From: Anaerolineae bacterium
GTDB taxonomy: Bacteria; Chloroflexota; Anaerolineae; Aggregatilineales; Phototrophicaceae
Length of the DNA: 46,984 nt
Assembly (NCBI GenBank): GCA_016789005.1
Contig: JAEURA010000177.1
Location: forward strand, 1 to 46,984
Direction of reading: 5' to 3'
Shown here: piece after piece, positions 17,078-24,750 of the stretch
Numbering within the stretch: position 1 is the first letter of the stretch
Layout: every line of letters begins with the position of its first letter
Position numbers and translations under genes: made by a program
The notes under the pieces: model-generated
Told to the model about the DNA's origin: nothing
The model's database searches: none
What the model saw: the letters and a program-made list of their open reading frames with translations, nothing else

Positions 17078-18934
17078 TCAGATGCCCGCCGGCGTAGCAG
17101 ACGATACCCGATTGCCCGACCAGAGCTTGAGGTTGATCAACACCCACAGCGCATTGACGTGGTTGACAGAACCGCTGAGGAATTCCCGGCTCATGCGCTG
17201 CAAGGTGGGGCGGTGCACGGGCAGACCCATGAAATCACTGGCGGGCAGGACCAGATCTTCGATGAGCGGGCGCAGCGGACCGCGCAGCCATTGGGCGAGC
17301 GGAATGCTGAAGCCGCGTTTCGACAGAGTCTGCTGCTGGACGTGCCGCGCCAGCGATTGGCGCAGCGGCTGCTTGCCGATTTCTGCATGCGGATCGAGGC
17401 AGGTCCGCCAGTCGATGCGAGTCGCCACGTCGATCACTTCCCGATCCAGGAGCGGGACGCGCACCTCAAGCGCATGGTGCATGCTGGCGCGGTCCACTTT
17501 GAGCAAGACGCGGGTCAGATGTCCGACAAACTCATTCCAGCGCAGCCATTGGGCGACGTGATCGACCCGGCTGTCGTCGAAATCGAAGAGGGTGATCTCC
17601 GACGACCATTCCGGCAGCGTCGGGAACAGCGAGCGCGCCAGCGCGATCGGCATGAAGCGGTGGGCGGAACGATAGCGTTCGCCGACCGTGCGCGAAACAA
17701 TGTCGTGCGTGGCGCTGCCGATCTTCAGGTATTTCTTCGCGCCATAGCGAGCCATGCGCACCAGGTGAGGCTGGCTGAACTGTTCAGCGCTGCGGATCAC
17801 CCGGCTGAAGCGTCGCGCGTAACCCCAGAACAGCTCGTCGCCGCCGTCGCCAGAAAGCGCAACAGTGACGTGTTGGCGCGCGACCTGCGAGACAAGATAG
17901 GTGGGCAGGATGGAATAATCGGCGAGCGGCTCGCTCAGGCAGCTCAGCATCTCCACAAGATGGTCAAGCATGTGCTGAGGGGTGATATCGGCGACGATGT
18001 GCTGAAGACCAAGCTGCCGGGCATAGCTGGCAGCATCGGCAGATTCATCCATCTCGTCGCCGGCGATCCTGATGGTGAACGCCTTGAACGGCTCGTTGAC
18101 CAGGCTGGCGATTTTGGCGGAGACCAGGGGCGAATCGATTCCCCCCGAAAGGAACGTGCCGACCGGGACATCGCTGATCAACTGGCGTTTGACGGCGGCG
18201 GCGACGGCATTATCCACCGCCTCGTAGGCGGCGTGCCCGCTCAGGTCCGGCTCGCGGTAGGCGGGGAATTCGTAGAAACGCCCCTGACGGACTTTGCCCT
18301 CAGCGTCGATCTCCAGCCAACCGCCCGGCTCCAGCATCGCCGTGTCTTCGTACAGCGCGTAGGGAGCGGGGATATACCCCTGTTCCAGATAGATCGCCAG
18401 CGCGGTATTGGAAACATCCAGGTCTGCGCCCCAGGGGTGCGCCAGCAGTTGGTCGAACTGCGAGGCGAAGACCAGCCCGCTCGGTTTACGCAGATAGTAG
18501 AGCGGCTTGATGCCGGCATGATCGCGGGCGATCAGCAGCGTCCGTCGTTCGCGGTCGTAGAAGGCAAGCGCGAACATGCCGTTCAGCATCGCCAGGGCGT
18601 CTGTTCCCCAGCGCGCCAGCGCATAGAGCAGGGTTTCGCTGTCGCCGCTGGAGCGAAAGCGCACACCTTCCTGTTCCAGGCGGCGGCGAATCTCCTGATA
18701 GTTGTAGATTTCGCCGTTGAAGACGATGGCATAGCGTTCGTCCGGGGTCAGCATGGGCTGGTGACCGTTCGGCGAAAGGTCGAGGATCGCCAGACGCCGG
18801 AAGCCCAGGGCGCAGACGTGGTCGTCGGTCCAGATGCCATCATCGTCAGGACCGCGCCGCGACATCATCCCGGTGAGACGCCGAATCACCTGGACATCGA
18901 CTGTAGAAGAAAATTCACCGACGATTCCGCACAT
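17078..18934 (-). CDS. asnB: Asparagine synthase (glutamine-hydrolysing)-like amidotransferase
   Basis: 618 residues. The N-terminal class II glutaminase domain begins MCGIVGEF, so after Met removal the Cys is N-terminal and catalytic. It includes RLAILDLSPNGHQPM, FNGEIYNYQEIR, SGDSETLLYAL and GMFALAFYD. The C-terminal synthetase domain has the PP-loop FLSGGIDSPLVSA and ALSGDGGDELFWGY. Both active sites look intact, so an ATP- and glutamine-dependent amide formation is expected. In polysaccharide loci such proteins often amidate uronic acids or other sugar carboxylates instead of aspartate; that role is inferred from the neighbours. GAGGA inside the end of the methyltransferase gene supports the start, which overlaps that gene by 20 bases. 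Confidence 0.88.
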   Translation of the reverse strand: MCGIVGEFSSTVDVQVIRRLTGMMSRRGPDDDGIWTDDHVCALGFRRLAILDLSPNGHQPMLTPDERYAIVFNGEIYNYQEIRRRLEQEGVRFRSSGDSETLLYALARWGTDALAMLNGMFALAFYDRERRTLLIARDHAGIKPLYYLRKPSGLVFASQFDQLLAHPWGADLDVSNTALAIYLEQGYIPAPYALYEDTAMLEPGGWLEIDAEGKVRQGRFYEFPAYREPDLSGHAAYEAVDNAVAAAVKRQLISDVPVGTFLSGGIDSPLVSAKIASLVNEPFKAFTIRIAGDEMDESADAASYARQLGLQHIVADITPQHMLDHLVEMLSCLSEPLADYSILPTYLVSQVARQHVTVALSGDGGDELFWGYARRFSRVIRSAEQFSQPHLVRMARYGAKKYLKIGSATHDIVSRTVGERYRSAHRFMPIALARSLFPTLPEWSSEITLFDFDDSRVDHVAQWLRWNEFVGHLTRVLLKVDRASMHHALEVRVPLLDREVIDVATRIDWRTCLDPHAEIGKQPLRQSLARHVQQQTLSKRGFSIPLAQWLRGPLRPLIEDLVLPASDFMGLPVHRPTLQRMSREFLSGSVNHVNALWVLINLKLWSGNRVSSATPAGI

Positions 18935-19694
18935 CTGCTTTCCTCGCGATCACGACGTAGCCGAGGGTATATTGGTCGGAAGGGTCAAGCTGCCGTGCCA
19001 GCCCGGGCAGCCGCTTGTGAAGGGCGAAGACCAGATTGGCGACCCCCCACTGCGGGGCGATGATGAACACTGCCTGCAAGGCACGCAGCGCCCCGCCGCG
19101 CAGCCCTGTCGCTCGGAACAGCCGGCTGAGAGATGAGCCGACAGCGCGAAAGAGGATGTCGCACCAGACGGTCATCGTGCCGCCGCGCGTATGCAGTTCG
19201 ACGACCTCATAGCCTGCCTCTTCCAGAAGGAAGCGCAGCGCAAATGGACTGTAGCGGAAATAGTCGTGCGGTGTCTCATGCAGGCGAAAGGTGAAGGGCA
19301 CAGACAGAATCAGATAGGAACCGGGCATAGAGACCCGCGCCATCTCATTCAATGCCTGCTGCGGCGTCCTCAGGTGCTCCAGCACTTCGGTGCAGAGGAT
19401 GGTATCAAACGCCTGATCGCGAAAGGGAAGCTGCGAGGCGTCGGAAAAAACATCGATCTGCGTGTTCTGATGAATCGTCTGGGGCCAGTCGATGCCGATG
19501 TGCGCGTCGGTGGCGAAGAATGGACGGTAGGGTTTGCTGGAACAACCGACATCCAGCAGCCTGCCGCGCCCAAAACGCCGGGTCAACGCCATTTTCTTGA
19601 CCAGCCAGAATGTCGAGAGATAGGAGGTGGGGTTCACCCTCGCCGCATTGACATGCGCCTGTTCGGTGGCTTCGTTGAACTGGACGAAACTCAT
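18915..19694 (-). CDS. SAM-dependent methyltransferase (class I)
   Basis: 259 residues. The Rossmann core shows motif I (GRGRLLDVGCSSKPYRPFF), the acidic end of strand 2 (HIGIDWP), and motif post-I/II (FDTILCTEVLEHLRTPQQAL), followed by RVSMPGSYLILSVPF. HETPHDYFRYSPFALRFLLEEAGYEV is typical of methyltransferases in sugar and polysaccharide clusters. It would methylate a sugar or glycan end in the cytoplasm. AGGTGA upstream supports the ATG at 19694. It is the first gene of the operon and overlaps asnB by 20 bases, so expression is coupled. A near-consensus promoter lies about 70 bases upstream. Confidence 0.85.
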   Translation of the reverse strand: MSFVQFNEATEQAHVNAARVNPTSYLSTFWLVKKMALTRRFGRGRLLDVGCSSKPYRPFFATDAHIGIDWPQTIHQNTQIDVFSDASQLPFRDQAFDTILCTEVLEHLRTPQQALNEMARVSMPGSYLILSVPFTFRLHETPHDYFRYSPFALRFLLEEAGYEVVELHTRGGTMTVWCDILFRAVGSSLSRLFRATGLRGGALRALQAVFIIAPQWGVANLVFALHKRLPGLARQLDPSDQYTLGYVVIARKADVRNRR

Positions 19695-19761
19695 GCATCA
19701 CCTAACAGATTAGCGTCGAAGGAAAGCGCTCAGGGCTGTTGTATGGATGTGGAACGACGGA

Positions 19762-19791
19762 ATCATATCACCGCATCGTTTCCCCCGTCAA
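19762..19791 (-). promoter_or_regulatory. Strong promoter of the methyltransferase-asnB-flippase operon
   Basis: Minus strand: TTGACG (19791-19786), an 18-bp spacer and TATGAT (19767-19762), each matching the consensus at five of six positions. Transcription would start near 19755, about 60 bases before the ATG at 19694. Confidence 0.65.
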
Positions 19792-19830
19792 TCACAGAAT
19801 GGCAGAGGCAGCGCCGGGCTGACGCGAGAC

Positions 19831-19888
19831 GGGCGCGCCGGATCGAATCCTCACAGCCATACAGGGTGAAGATTCGACGGGCGCGCCC
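19831..19888. terminator. Long imperfect inverted repeat downstream of the Met-rich gene
   Basis: The left arm (19831-19854) and right arm (19866-19888) share GGGCGCGCC, TCGAATC and TCAC in inverted order around an 11-base loop. It lies 26 bases past the stop of the Met-rich gene and so probably ends its transcript. No T-run follows on either strand, so it may act through RNA stability or Rho instead. Confidence 0.45.
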
Positions 19889-19914
19889 GCCGCGAAGGAT
19901 TGTTGTGGTGCGAA

Positions 19915-20442
19915 CTACATGTCGCCCATCATCATCTCGGCTTCGGCGACCAGATGCGCCAGCAGGAAGCGCTCCACGTCAGCACGCAGAGCCGTACAGA
20001 ATTCCGGTTCCCCTGCGACGACACCGGGCTGCAAAACCGTGCTGCTGCTGCCTTCCATCATCATCATCTCGGCGTAAGCGGCGAGGATGCCATTGACATC
20101 CATCACCATCATGGGGGCGACCATCTCTTCCATCGCTGCATGTTCTGCCATCTGCTCTTCGGTCATACCCTCCATCATCTCCATCATCATCGCCATCGTA
20201 TCGTTGATGATCAGGTCGTACTGACCGAAATCGACGTTGGGCAGCCCGGCTTCGCTGTCTATCTGAGCGGACAGGTAGTCGTAGTCGTGTTCGGCGATGA
20301 AGAGCAGCAGAGCAAGGGTCGAATCGCAGACGACAGGGGTTTCGTCCTGTGCCTGTGCTGCGTTCACCGTGGCGAAACCCGAAAAAAGGATCAAGACTGC
20401 GACGAGCAGCGCCGACGCTGCAAAGCCAGTACGCTTCCGCAT
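19915..20442 (-). CDS. Exported methionine-rich protein of unknown function
   Basis: 175 residues. A signal peptide is clear: MRKR, a hydrophobic run (FAASALLVAVLILFSGFA), then NAAQAQ. The mature part has about 21 Met residues, mostly in three clusters: MAMMMEMMEGM/MVAPMMVMD in the middle, MMMM soon after, and MMM..M at the very C-terminus. These alternate with Glu and Asp. Two Cys residues (VVCDST, EFCTAL) could pair outside the cell. No family was recognised. Met/acid-rich exported proteins can bind copper or act as oxidant sinks, but that is a guess. GGGAGA 6 bases before the ATG at 20442 decides the start; an earlier in-frame start would read through a terminator. It lies only 22 bases after that terminator's T-run. 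Confidence 0.75.
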   Translation of the reverse strand: MRKRTGFAASALLVAVLILFSGFATVNAAQAQDETPVVCDSTLALLLFIAEHDYDYLSAQIDSEAGLPNVDFGQYDLIINDTMAMMMEMMEGMTEEQMAEHAAMEEMVAPMMVMDVNGILAAYAEMMMMEGSSSTVLQPGVVAGEPEFCTALRADVERFLLAHLVAEAEMMMGDM

Positions 20443-20464
20443 GAGGTTCTCCCTGTATCCAGCA

Positions 20465-20496
20465 CAAAAAAACGAGTTGGCTGCGCAGCCAACTCG
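20465..20496 (-). terminator. Textbook Rho-independent terminator of the response-regulator operon
   Basis: Minus strand: a perfect 24-bp palindrome (arms CGAGTTGGCTGC / GCAGCCAACTCG, 20496-20473) followed by seven or eight T residues (20472-20465). It lies 50 bases past the response-regulator stop. The next minus-strand gene begins just 22 bases beyond its T-run, too close for a separate promoter after it, so it may also work as an attenuator for the Met-rich gene. Confidence 0.8.
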
Positions 20497-20546
20497 ATTC
20501 AAGCGCCAAATGCTTTCAGAAGCGTTATGAATTTCTTGCGGAAAGC

Positions 20547-21407
20547 TTACGGCAGGCGGGTCTCGGTCACTGCGGCGAGTAGCGCGGTTTTGAGCGACTC
20601 GAAGTCGTCGATGACGCCGTCCGCGCTGTTCAGGATGCCGCTGTCCATCCTCAGATAGTTGGCGCGTCCACTTTCACGTTCCTGAGGACGGTAAAAGTGC
20701 GGGATCGACAGGTTGACACGCATGATGATCTTGTCGCGCAGCGCCGCCGCCCGTTCCGGCGTCGTCACCAGCACCAGCACTTCGGGTTCAAGATGCCCCA
20801 GGAATTCATCCTCGGTTCCGCCGTCGCGCAGCAGGTTGCGCACCATCAGGGTCACCGCGCGCAGCACTTCGTCGGCGGCGACGAAACCGTAATTTTCGCG
20901 CAGCTGGTTCAGCCCGACCAGCGTCAGCGCCACCAGCGACCAGGGCGTCGTGCTGAACAAGAGACCGGTCAGTTTCTCTTCAACCAGCGGCTGATCAGGC
21001 AGATCGGTGATCGGGTTGATGGTCGCCGTCTGCGCCGCGCGGTTGATGGCATTGCGCACCCGCAGGCGGAGTTCCTGAATGTCGAACGGTTTGGTCACGT
21101 AATCGACCACCCCCAGTTCCAGACCGTGCAGCTTGTCCACGCGGTCGCGCTTTTCCGTCAGGAAGATGATCGGCACATCCTGGGTGCGGCGGTCGCGGCG
21201 CAGTTCACGGCAGATGTCGTAGCCGTTGATGTCTGGCAGGCGGATGTCGAGCATGATCAGGCTGAAAGTATGCTCGCGGCTCAACCGAAGGGCGTCTCGC
21301 CCCCAGGCTGCGGTCATGACATCATAGTTTTGCACACGAAAGTAGGCGTCGAGCATTTCCGCCAGATCGTGATCGTCTTCGACGATTAAGATGCGCGATT
21401 TGGTCAT
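20547..21407 (-). CDS. Response regulator: REC domain with degenerate GGDEF-like output
   Basis: 286 residues. The receiver domain (1-125) is complete: acidic pocket VEDDHD, phospho-acceptor D54 in IMLDIRLPDI, T84 in IFLTEK and K106 in VTKPFD. The rest (about 130-260) resembles a GGDEF domain by its entry NPITDLPDQPLVEEKL and by LVALTLVGLNQLRENYGFVAADEVLRAVT, but the GG[DE]EF signature is replaced by LGHLEPEVLVLV. It therefore probably does not make cyclic di-GMP and may bind a partner or ligand. Last gene of the roadblock-V4R-regulator operon (12 bases after the V4R-like gene) and followed by a strong terminator. The sensor kinase is not in the window. Confidence 0.82.
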   Translation of the reverse strand: MTKSRILIVEDDHDLAEMLDAYFRVQNYDVMTAAWGRDALRLSREHTFSLIMLDIRLPDINGYDICRELRRDRRTQDVPIIFLTEKRDRVDKLHGLELGVVDYVTKPFDIQELRLRVRNAINRAAQTATINPITDLPDQPLVEEKLTGLLFSTTPWSLVALTLVGLNQLRENYGFVAADEVLRAVTLMVRNLLRDGGTEDEFLGHLEPEVLVLVTTPERAAALRDKIIMRVNLSIPHFYRPQERESGRANYLRMDSGILNSADGVIDDFESLKTALLAAVTETRLP

Positions 21408-21419
21408 TACGCAGCAGCC

Positions 21420-22013
21420 TCATTTTTGAATGACGAATGTGCAGGTATCGCCCCCGGCGGCAGTGCAGTGCGTTTCGCGCACCAGATAGTCGCGCCCGTT
21501 GGACGCCCAGCGCAGGCACTCCTGAAGCAGCCCAACGAGGACGTGACAGACCGGACGCTCTTCCTGAAGCCCGGCGGCGAACGGCGAATGTTTGATCACG
21601 ATGCGAAAGTCGCCGGCAGTTTCTTCGAAAATGGTCGTCTGGTCGCTGAAGCGGGTGAAGATTTCCGCCTGGGCGATCAGCGCCACGCGGCAGCGGTTGG
21701 AGATCGTCAGCACACGAAACGCCGGATCGCTCACGCCGACCATTGCGCCGAAGCCGCGCATGCCGTTAGAGAACCAGGCTCGCCCGGTGCGCAGCGCCAT
21801 GCCGCGACCGCCGCGTTCTCCGTAGACGGTGTTGAGGGCGCTGTTGATCTGTCCCAGCGCGGTGAATGGATAGGCGCGTTTCAGCGAGGTGTCGGCAGGG
21901 CGGGCGACATGATGCACCCCCAGCGTCTCGTTCAAACCATATTCGCCCATGACTTCAACCATAGCCGAAATCAGATCAGCGGCGAAGTGGTTGGGATAGC
22001 AGAGTTCGGGCAC
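21420..22013 (-). CDS. V4R-like (4-vinyl reductase type) small-molecule-sensing protein
   Basis: 197 residues. The C-terminal part (VCHVLVGLLQECLRWASNG...VRETHCTAAGGDTCTFVI) has the pattern of the V4R fold: a Cys-containing helix, then E-x-x-C-x-A-x-G-G-x-x-C-x-F at the end. V4R proteins are related to heme-NO-binding sensors and often bind small ligands or metals; the Cys residues here could do so. Start is GTG at 22013; no strong ribosome site is visible, so coupling to the roadblock gene 22 bases upstream is likely. The neighbours (roadblock protein and response regulator) point to a signalling role. Confidence 0.65.
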   Translation of the reverse strand: MPELCYPNHFAADLISAMVEVMGEYGLNETLGVHHVARPADTSLKRAYPFTALGQINSALNTVYGERGGRGMALRTGRAWFSNGMRGFGAMVGVSDPAFRVLTISNRCRVALIAQAEIFTRFSDQTTIFEETAGDFRIVIKHSPFAAGLQEERPVCHVLVGLLQECLRWASNGRDYLVRETHCTAAGGDTCTFVIQK

Positions 22014-22035
22014 GATGCAGGTTCAACCAGGGGAA

Positions 22036-22407
22036 TCAGATCATCTTGACCAGGTCTTGGACGGCGCGGGCGACATCCAAGAAGATCAAGCCAAGTCTCG
22101 CCTCTTTGCGCGCCAGGACGGTCAGCACGGCTTCCGTCCCGACGGAGGTCAGGATGACGTAGCCGTTCTCGCCTTTGACGTACAGCTGATGAAGCGCGCC
22201 CCGGCGGAGTTCGGTAGCGATTCGTTCGCCGAGCGAAAGCATCGCCGCCGACATGGCGCTGACACGGTCCTCTTCGATGTCGCCGGGCAGCGACGAGGCA
22301 ATGCTCAAGCCATCCACACTGACGATGGCTGCCGCCTCGACATCGCCGGTGCTGCTTTGGAGATCGCGCAGGCGTGTGACGAGTTGTTCAGTACGTGACT
22401 TTGCCAA
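22036..22407 (-). CDS. Roadblock/LC7-domain protein (MglB-like)
   Basis: 123 residues, covering one roadblock/LC7 domain: an N-terminal helix (LVTRLRDLQSSTGDVEAAAIVS), the strand pair VDGLSIASSLP, a long helix (VSAMSAAMLSLGERIATELRRG) and QLYVKGENGYVILTSVGTEAVLTVLAR. Bacterial members dimerise and regulate small GTPases (as MglB does MglA) or scaffold signalling. No MglA-like GTPase is present here. The start is a TTG at 22407, supported by AGGAG at 22417-22421 and 9-base spacing. First gene of the operon with the V4R-like and REC proteins. Confidence 0.82.
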   Translation of the reverse strand: MAKSRTEQLVTRLRDLQSSTGDVEAAAIVSVDGLSIASSLPGDIEEDRVSAMSAAMLSLGERIATELRRGALHQLYVKGENGYVILTSVGTEAVLTVLARKEARLGLIFLDVARAVQDLVKMI

Positions 22408-22519
22408 CGGTTTTTGCTCCTATCGCCGAGTAGGTCAGCGCGACTCAGTCGGGCGCCTTCGAAACGTGTTGATAGCCCAAGTGGGTGACTGCGCAAAACA
22501 CCAACTGCGCGTAAAGTAA

Positions 22520-22548
22520 AGTATAAAGGGGTTTCGCCCCTGCCACAA
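22520..22548 (-). promoter_or_regulatory. Promoter of the roadblock-V4R-regulator operon
   Basis: Minus strand: TTGTGG (22548-22543), a 17-bp spacer and TATACT (22525-22520). The spacer contains a GGGG/CCCC hairpin. The leader before the TTG start would be about 105 bases. The gene at 22621 diverges from here. Confidence 0.55.
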
Positions 22549-22620
22549 GAAAAGTTTTGCGGCGTTCATGTTATGCTCTTAAGGATGAGCGCCGACCGGA
22601 AGGAGCGCCGGACGAGGGCA

Positions 22621-23076
22621 ATGTTCGCGCCAGTTGAGATGTTGTGGTGGTTGAGCCAGGAATATGGGCAGCGCCTCGCCAGAGCCAATCGCTATCTGGA
22701 GCTGCTGGAACGCCTGCTGACGGAACGGATTCCGCCGCAGTCTTCGGACTCGCTGCTGCACAGCCTGGCAGAGTCGCGCGGGTTTCTGGAGACGCTGCAC
22801 GACGAGTATCGCGATTGGCGCTACAGCTACTTCTACCAGACCCCTGATACGCGGCGGATGGTCAGCGCAGAAGCCGATGTGCAGCGGGCGGTCGAACGTT
22901 TTCGACGCATGCGTGCCCGCCACCTGGAAATGCTGATCACTTTTGGCGGCTATTTCGAGGACCTGCCCCGCCCGGAAGGGATGATCACCCACGTGCCGAA
23001 CGGAGATCTGTGGGAGATGGTCCGCGAGGCGCTCGCCGCGCTGATCGACTTCGACCGTGACGAGGTGTCGGGCTAA
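22621..23076 (+). CDS. Hypothetical alpha-helical protein
   Basis: 151 residues from the ATG at 22621; in-frame ATGs at 22573 and 22585 are alternatives. AGGAG lies 15 bases before 22621 and GAGG 3 bases before, neither ideal. The product is predicted to be soluble and helical, with amphipathic stretches such as YGQRLARANRYLELLERLLTE and VQRAVERFRRMRARHLEML, and aromatic clusters (MLWWLSQEYG, WRYSYFYQTP). No catalytic motif, membrane segment or known family is visible. It diverges from the roadblock operon and is followed by a dispersed palindromic repeat. Confidence 0.6.
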   Translation: MFAPVEMLWWLSQEYGQRLARANRYLELLERLLTERIPPQSSDSLLHSLAESRGFLETLHDEYRDWRYSYFYQTPDTRRMVSAEADVQRAVERFRRMRARHLEMLITFGGYFEDLPRPEGMITHVPNGDLWEMVREALAALIDFDRDEVSG

Positions 23077-23078
23077 GG

Positions 23079-23226
23079 TGGTTTCTCGAAGGAAGCCCAC
23101 GAGCGGGAGACCCGCCGGGTCTCCCCTACAACCAACGCGCCGTAGGGTCGAGCCGCTGGCTCGACCGTTGAAGAGATGCGAGACCTGGCATAGAAGCACG
23201 AGCGGGAGACCCGGCGGGTCTCCTCT
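23079..23226. repeat. Dispersed GC-rich nested-palindrome element, copy A
   Basis: Contains CCACGAGCGGGAGACCCG, GGGTCTCCCCTACAACCAAC, then GTAGG-TCGAGCC-GCTGGCTCGA, then GATGCGAGACCTGGC, followed by a second CACGAGCGGGAGACCCGGCG half. The GGGAGACCC/GGGTCTCCC and CGAGCC/GGCTCG pairs fold into separate hairpins. Copy D (44141-44258) matches from end to end. It lies between the hypothetical gene and the convergent kinase gene. Confidence 0.75.
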
Positions 23227-24736
23227 ACTGACCGTGCAGCTCTTCCAGGAGAATCTCGCCGTGCCGCACCGCTTGCAGCGCCGCTGCATAGCGATCTTTG
23301 GCGTTCATTTTGTCCATTGCGCCGGCGATGACCTCGATCAGATCGGTGAGCGACATACCCATTCGCTCGGCGATGGCATCATTCTCGTAGCCGCCGGCGA
23401 TCAGCAGCAGTGCCTGCCGTTCCAGATCATTCAGCTTCTCCTGATCTTCCGGTCCGCGCAGCATGCCGGTGACCACTTTTTCGGCGACGCCCCGCCCCAG
23501 CACCAGCTGCCCGCTGAAGACCTTCTCGATGGCGTCGACCAGTTCCTCTTCCGAAGATGATTTGAGCAGGTAGCCGTGCGCGCCGGCGCGCAGCGCCCGC
23601 ATGATATACCACTCTTCGTCGCGCCCGGTCAGCACCAACACCCGCACACGCGGCGCTTCGGCGCGGATGTTCGGCAGGATGTCCAAACCGCCCTTAACCG
23701 GCATGTTCAGGTCGAGCAGCACCACATCGGGCGACAGGCTCAGGATGTCGCGCAGCGCACTTTCGCCGTCACCTGCCTCGCCGATCACCACGTACTGGTC
23801 GTGCTGACCGATGAAGCTGACGAGCGAGCGGCGCAGCACTGTGTGGTCATCTGCCACGTAGACCCGCGTGACGCGCTGTTCGTCGGCATGGGGGTTGACG
23901 GGCTGCGAGGGGCGCGTCGGCTGATCTGCCGCCGACTCGGAGCGGATGGAGACCGCCAGCGCTTTCGCCATCGCCTCGCACGATTGGAAGCGGCGGGACG
24001 GGCTTTTTTCCAGGGCTTTCAGGATGACATTTTCCAGCGCCAGCGGCAGATCGGGCACATACTTGCGCGGCGATGGCGGCGGTTGTTTGACGTGCTGAAG
24101 CAGCAGCGCCGGGATGTCGTCGGTGGCGAAGGGCAGCTCGCCGGTCGCCAGCTCGTACAGCACGATGCCGAGCGAGTAGATGTCGGTGTGATAATCGAGC
24201 GCCAAGCCCTGCGCCTGCTCTGGCGACAGGTAAGCGGGTGTGCCGATGATCATGCCTGCCGCCGTGACGCGCTTGGCTTCGCGGGGGAGCGCCAGCCCCA
24301 GGTCCATGATCTTGATCTGTCCGGTGGGCGTCACCATGATGTTCGCCGGTTTGATGTCACGGTGGATGATCTGGCGGTCATGGGCATATTGCAGCGCTTC
24401 GGCGATCTGCCGCCCCAGTTCGACGACTTCGTGCGCCGGTGCCGGGATGTATTCACTGAGCTGCTTGCCTTCGACGTATTCTACGACGAGGAAGGCTTTT
24501 CCGTCTTCTTCGTCCATGTCGTAGATGCCCATGATTCCGGGGTGGTTCAACTGTGCCACCGACTGCGCCTCCTGGAAGAAGCGTTTGCGGGCGGCTTCGT
24601 TGACGTGCGGCAGCAGCATCTTGAGCGCGACGACGCGGTTCAGGCGTTCATCGCGCGCCAGATAGACGGCTGCCGTAGAGCCTTCGCCCAGCAGCGACTC
24701 GATGTGATAGCGGTGACGCAGCGTCTTGCCGATCAT
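23225..24736 (-). CDS. Ser/Thr protein kinase fused to a NarL/LuxR-type response regulator
   Basis: 503 residues. An N-terminal Hanks-type kinase (about 10-265) has the glycine loop LLGEGSTAAVYLA, K39 in VALKML, the catalytic loop IIHRDIKPANIM, DLG in place of DFG (IKIMDLGLA), GTPAYLSPEQ and DIYSLGIVLYELATGELPF. After a linker comes a receiver domain with ADDHTVLRRS, phospho-acceptor D in VVLLDLNMPVKGG, T in VLVLTG and K in GYLLKSSSEEEL. A LuxR-like helix-turn-helix (LERQALLLIAGGYENDAIAERMG) ends the protein, though its recognition helix is atypical. No membrane segment is visible, so it is cytoplasmic. Start is the ATG at 24736 (MIGKTLRHRY); AAGGA lies about 12 bases upstream. It follows a methyltransferase gene by 14 bases. 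Confidence 0.88.
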   Translation of the reverse strand: MIGKTLRHRYHIESLLGEGSTAAVYLARDERLNRVVALKMLLPHVNEAARKRFFQEAQSVAQLNHPGIMGIYDMDEEDGKAFLVVEYVEGKQLSEYIPAPAHEVVELGRQIAEALQYAHDRQIIHRDIKPANIMVTPTGQIKIMDLGLALPREAKRVTAAGMIIGTPAYLSPEQAQGLALDYHTDIYSLGIVLYELATGELPFATDDIPALLLQHVKQPPPSPRKYVPDLPLALENVILKALEKSPSRRFQSCEAMAKALAVSIRSESAADQPTRPSQPVNPHADEQRVTRVYVADDHTVLRRSLVSFIGQHDQYVVIGEAGDGESALRDILSLSPDVVLLDLNMPVKGGLDILPNIRAEAPRVRVLVLTGRDEEWYIMRALRAGAHGYLLKSSSEEELVDAIEKVFSGQLVLGRGVAEKVVTGMLRGPEDQEKLNDLERQALLLIAGGYENDAIAERMGMSLTDLIEVIAGAMDKMNAKDRYAAALQAVRHGEILLEELHGQ

Positions 24737-24750
24737 AGCTCGTGCAATCC

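Noticed and set aside
17051..19063. 670-codon open frame on the plus strand opposite asnB and the flippase end
   Set aside because: It is antisense to clear asnB and flippase/methyltransferase coding sequence, has no ribosome site and shows composition typical of a high-GC shadow frame.
14220..19694. Lasso-peptide or other RiPP cluster (AsnB-like protein plus a nucleotidyltransferase)
   Set aside because: No B1/B2-type partner, no precursor peptide frame, and the surrounding genes are glycosyltransferases, polymerase and flippase; a polysaccharide role fits better.
20443..20502. Earlier start of the Met-rich protein at 20502
   Set aside because: It would translate through a perfect terminator hairpin; the ATG at 20442 has the ribosome site and begins a proper signal peptide.
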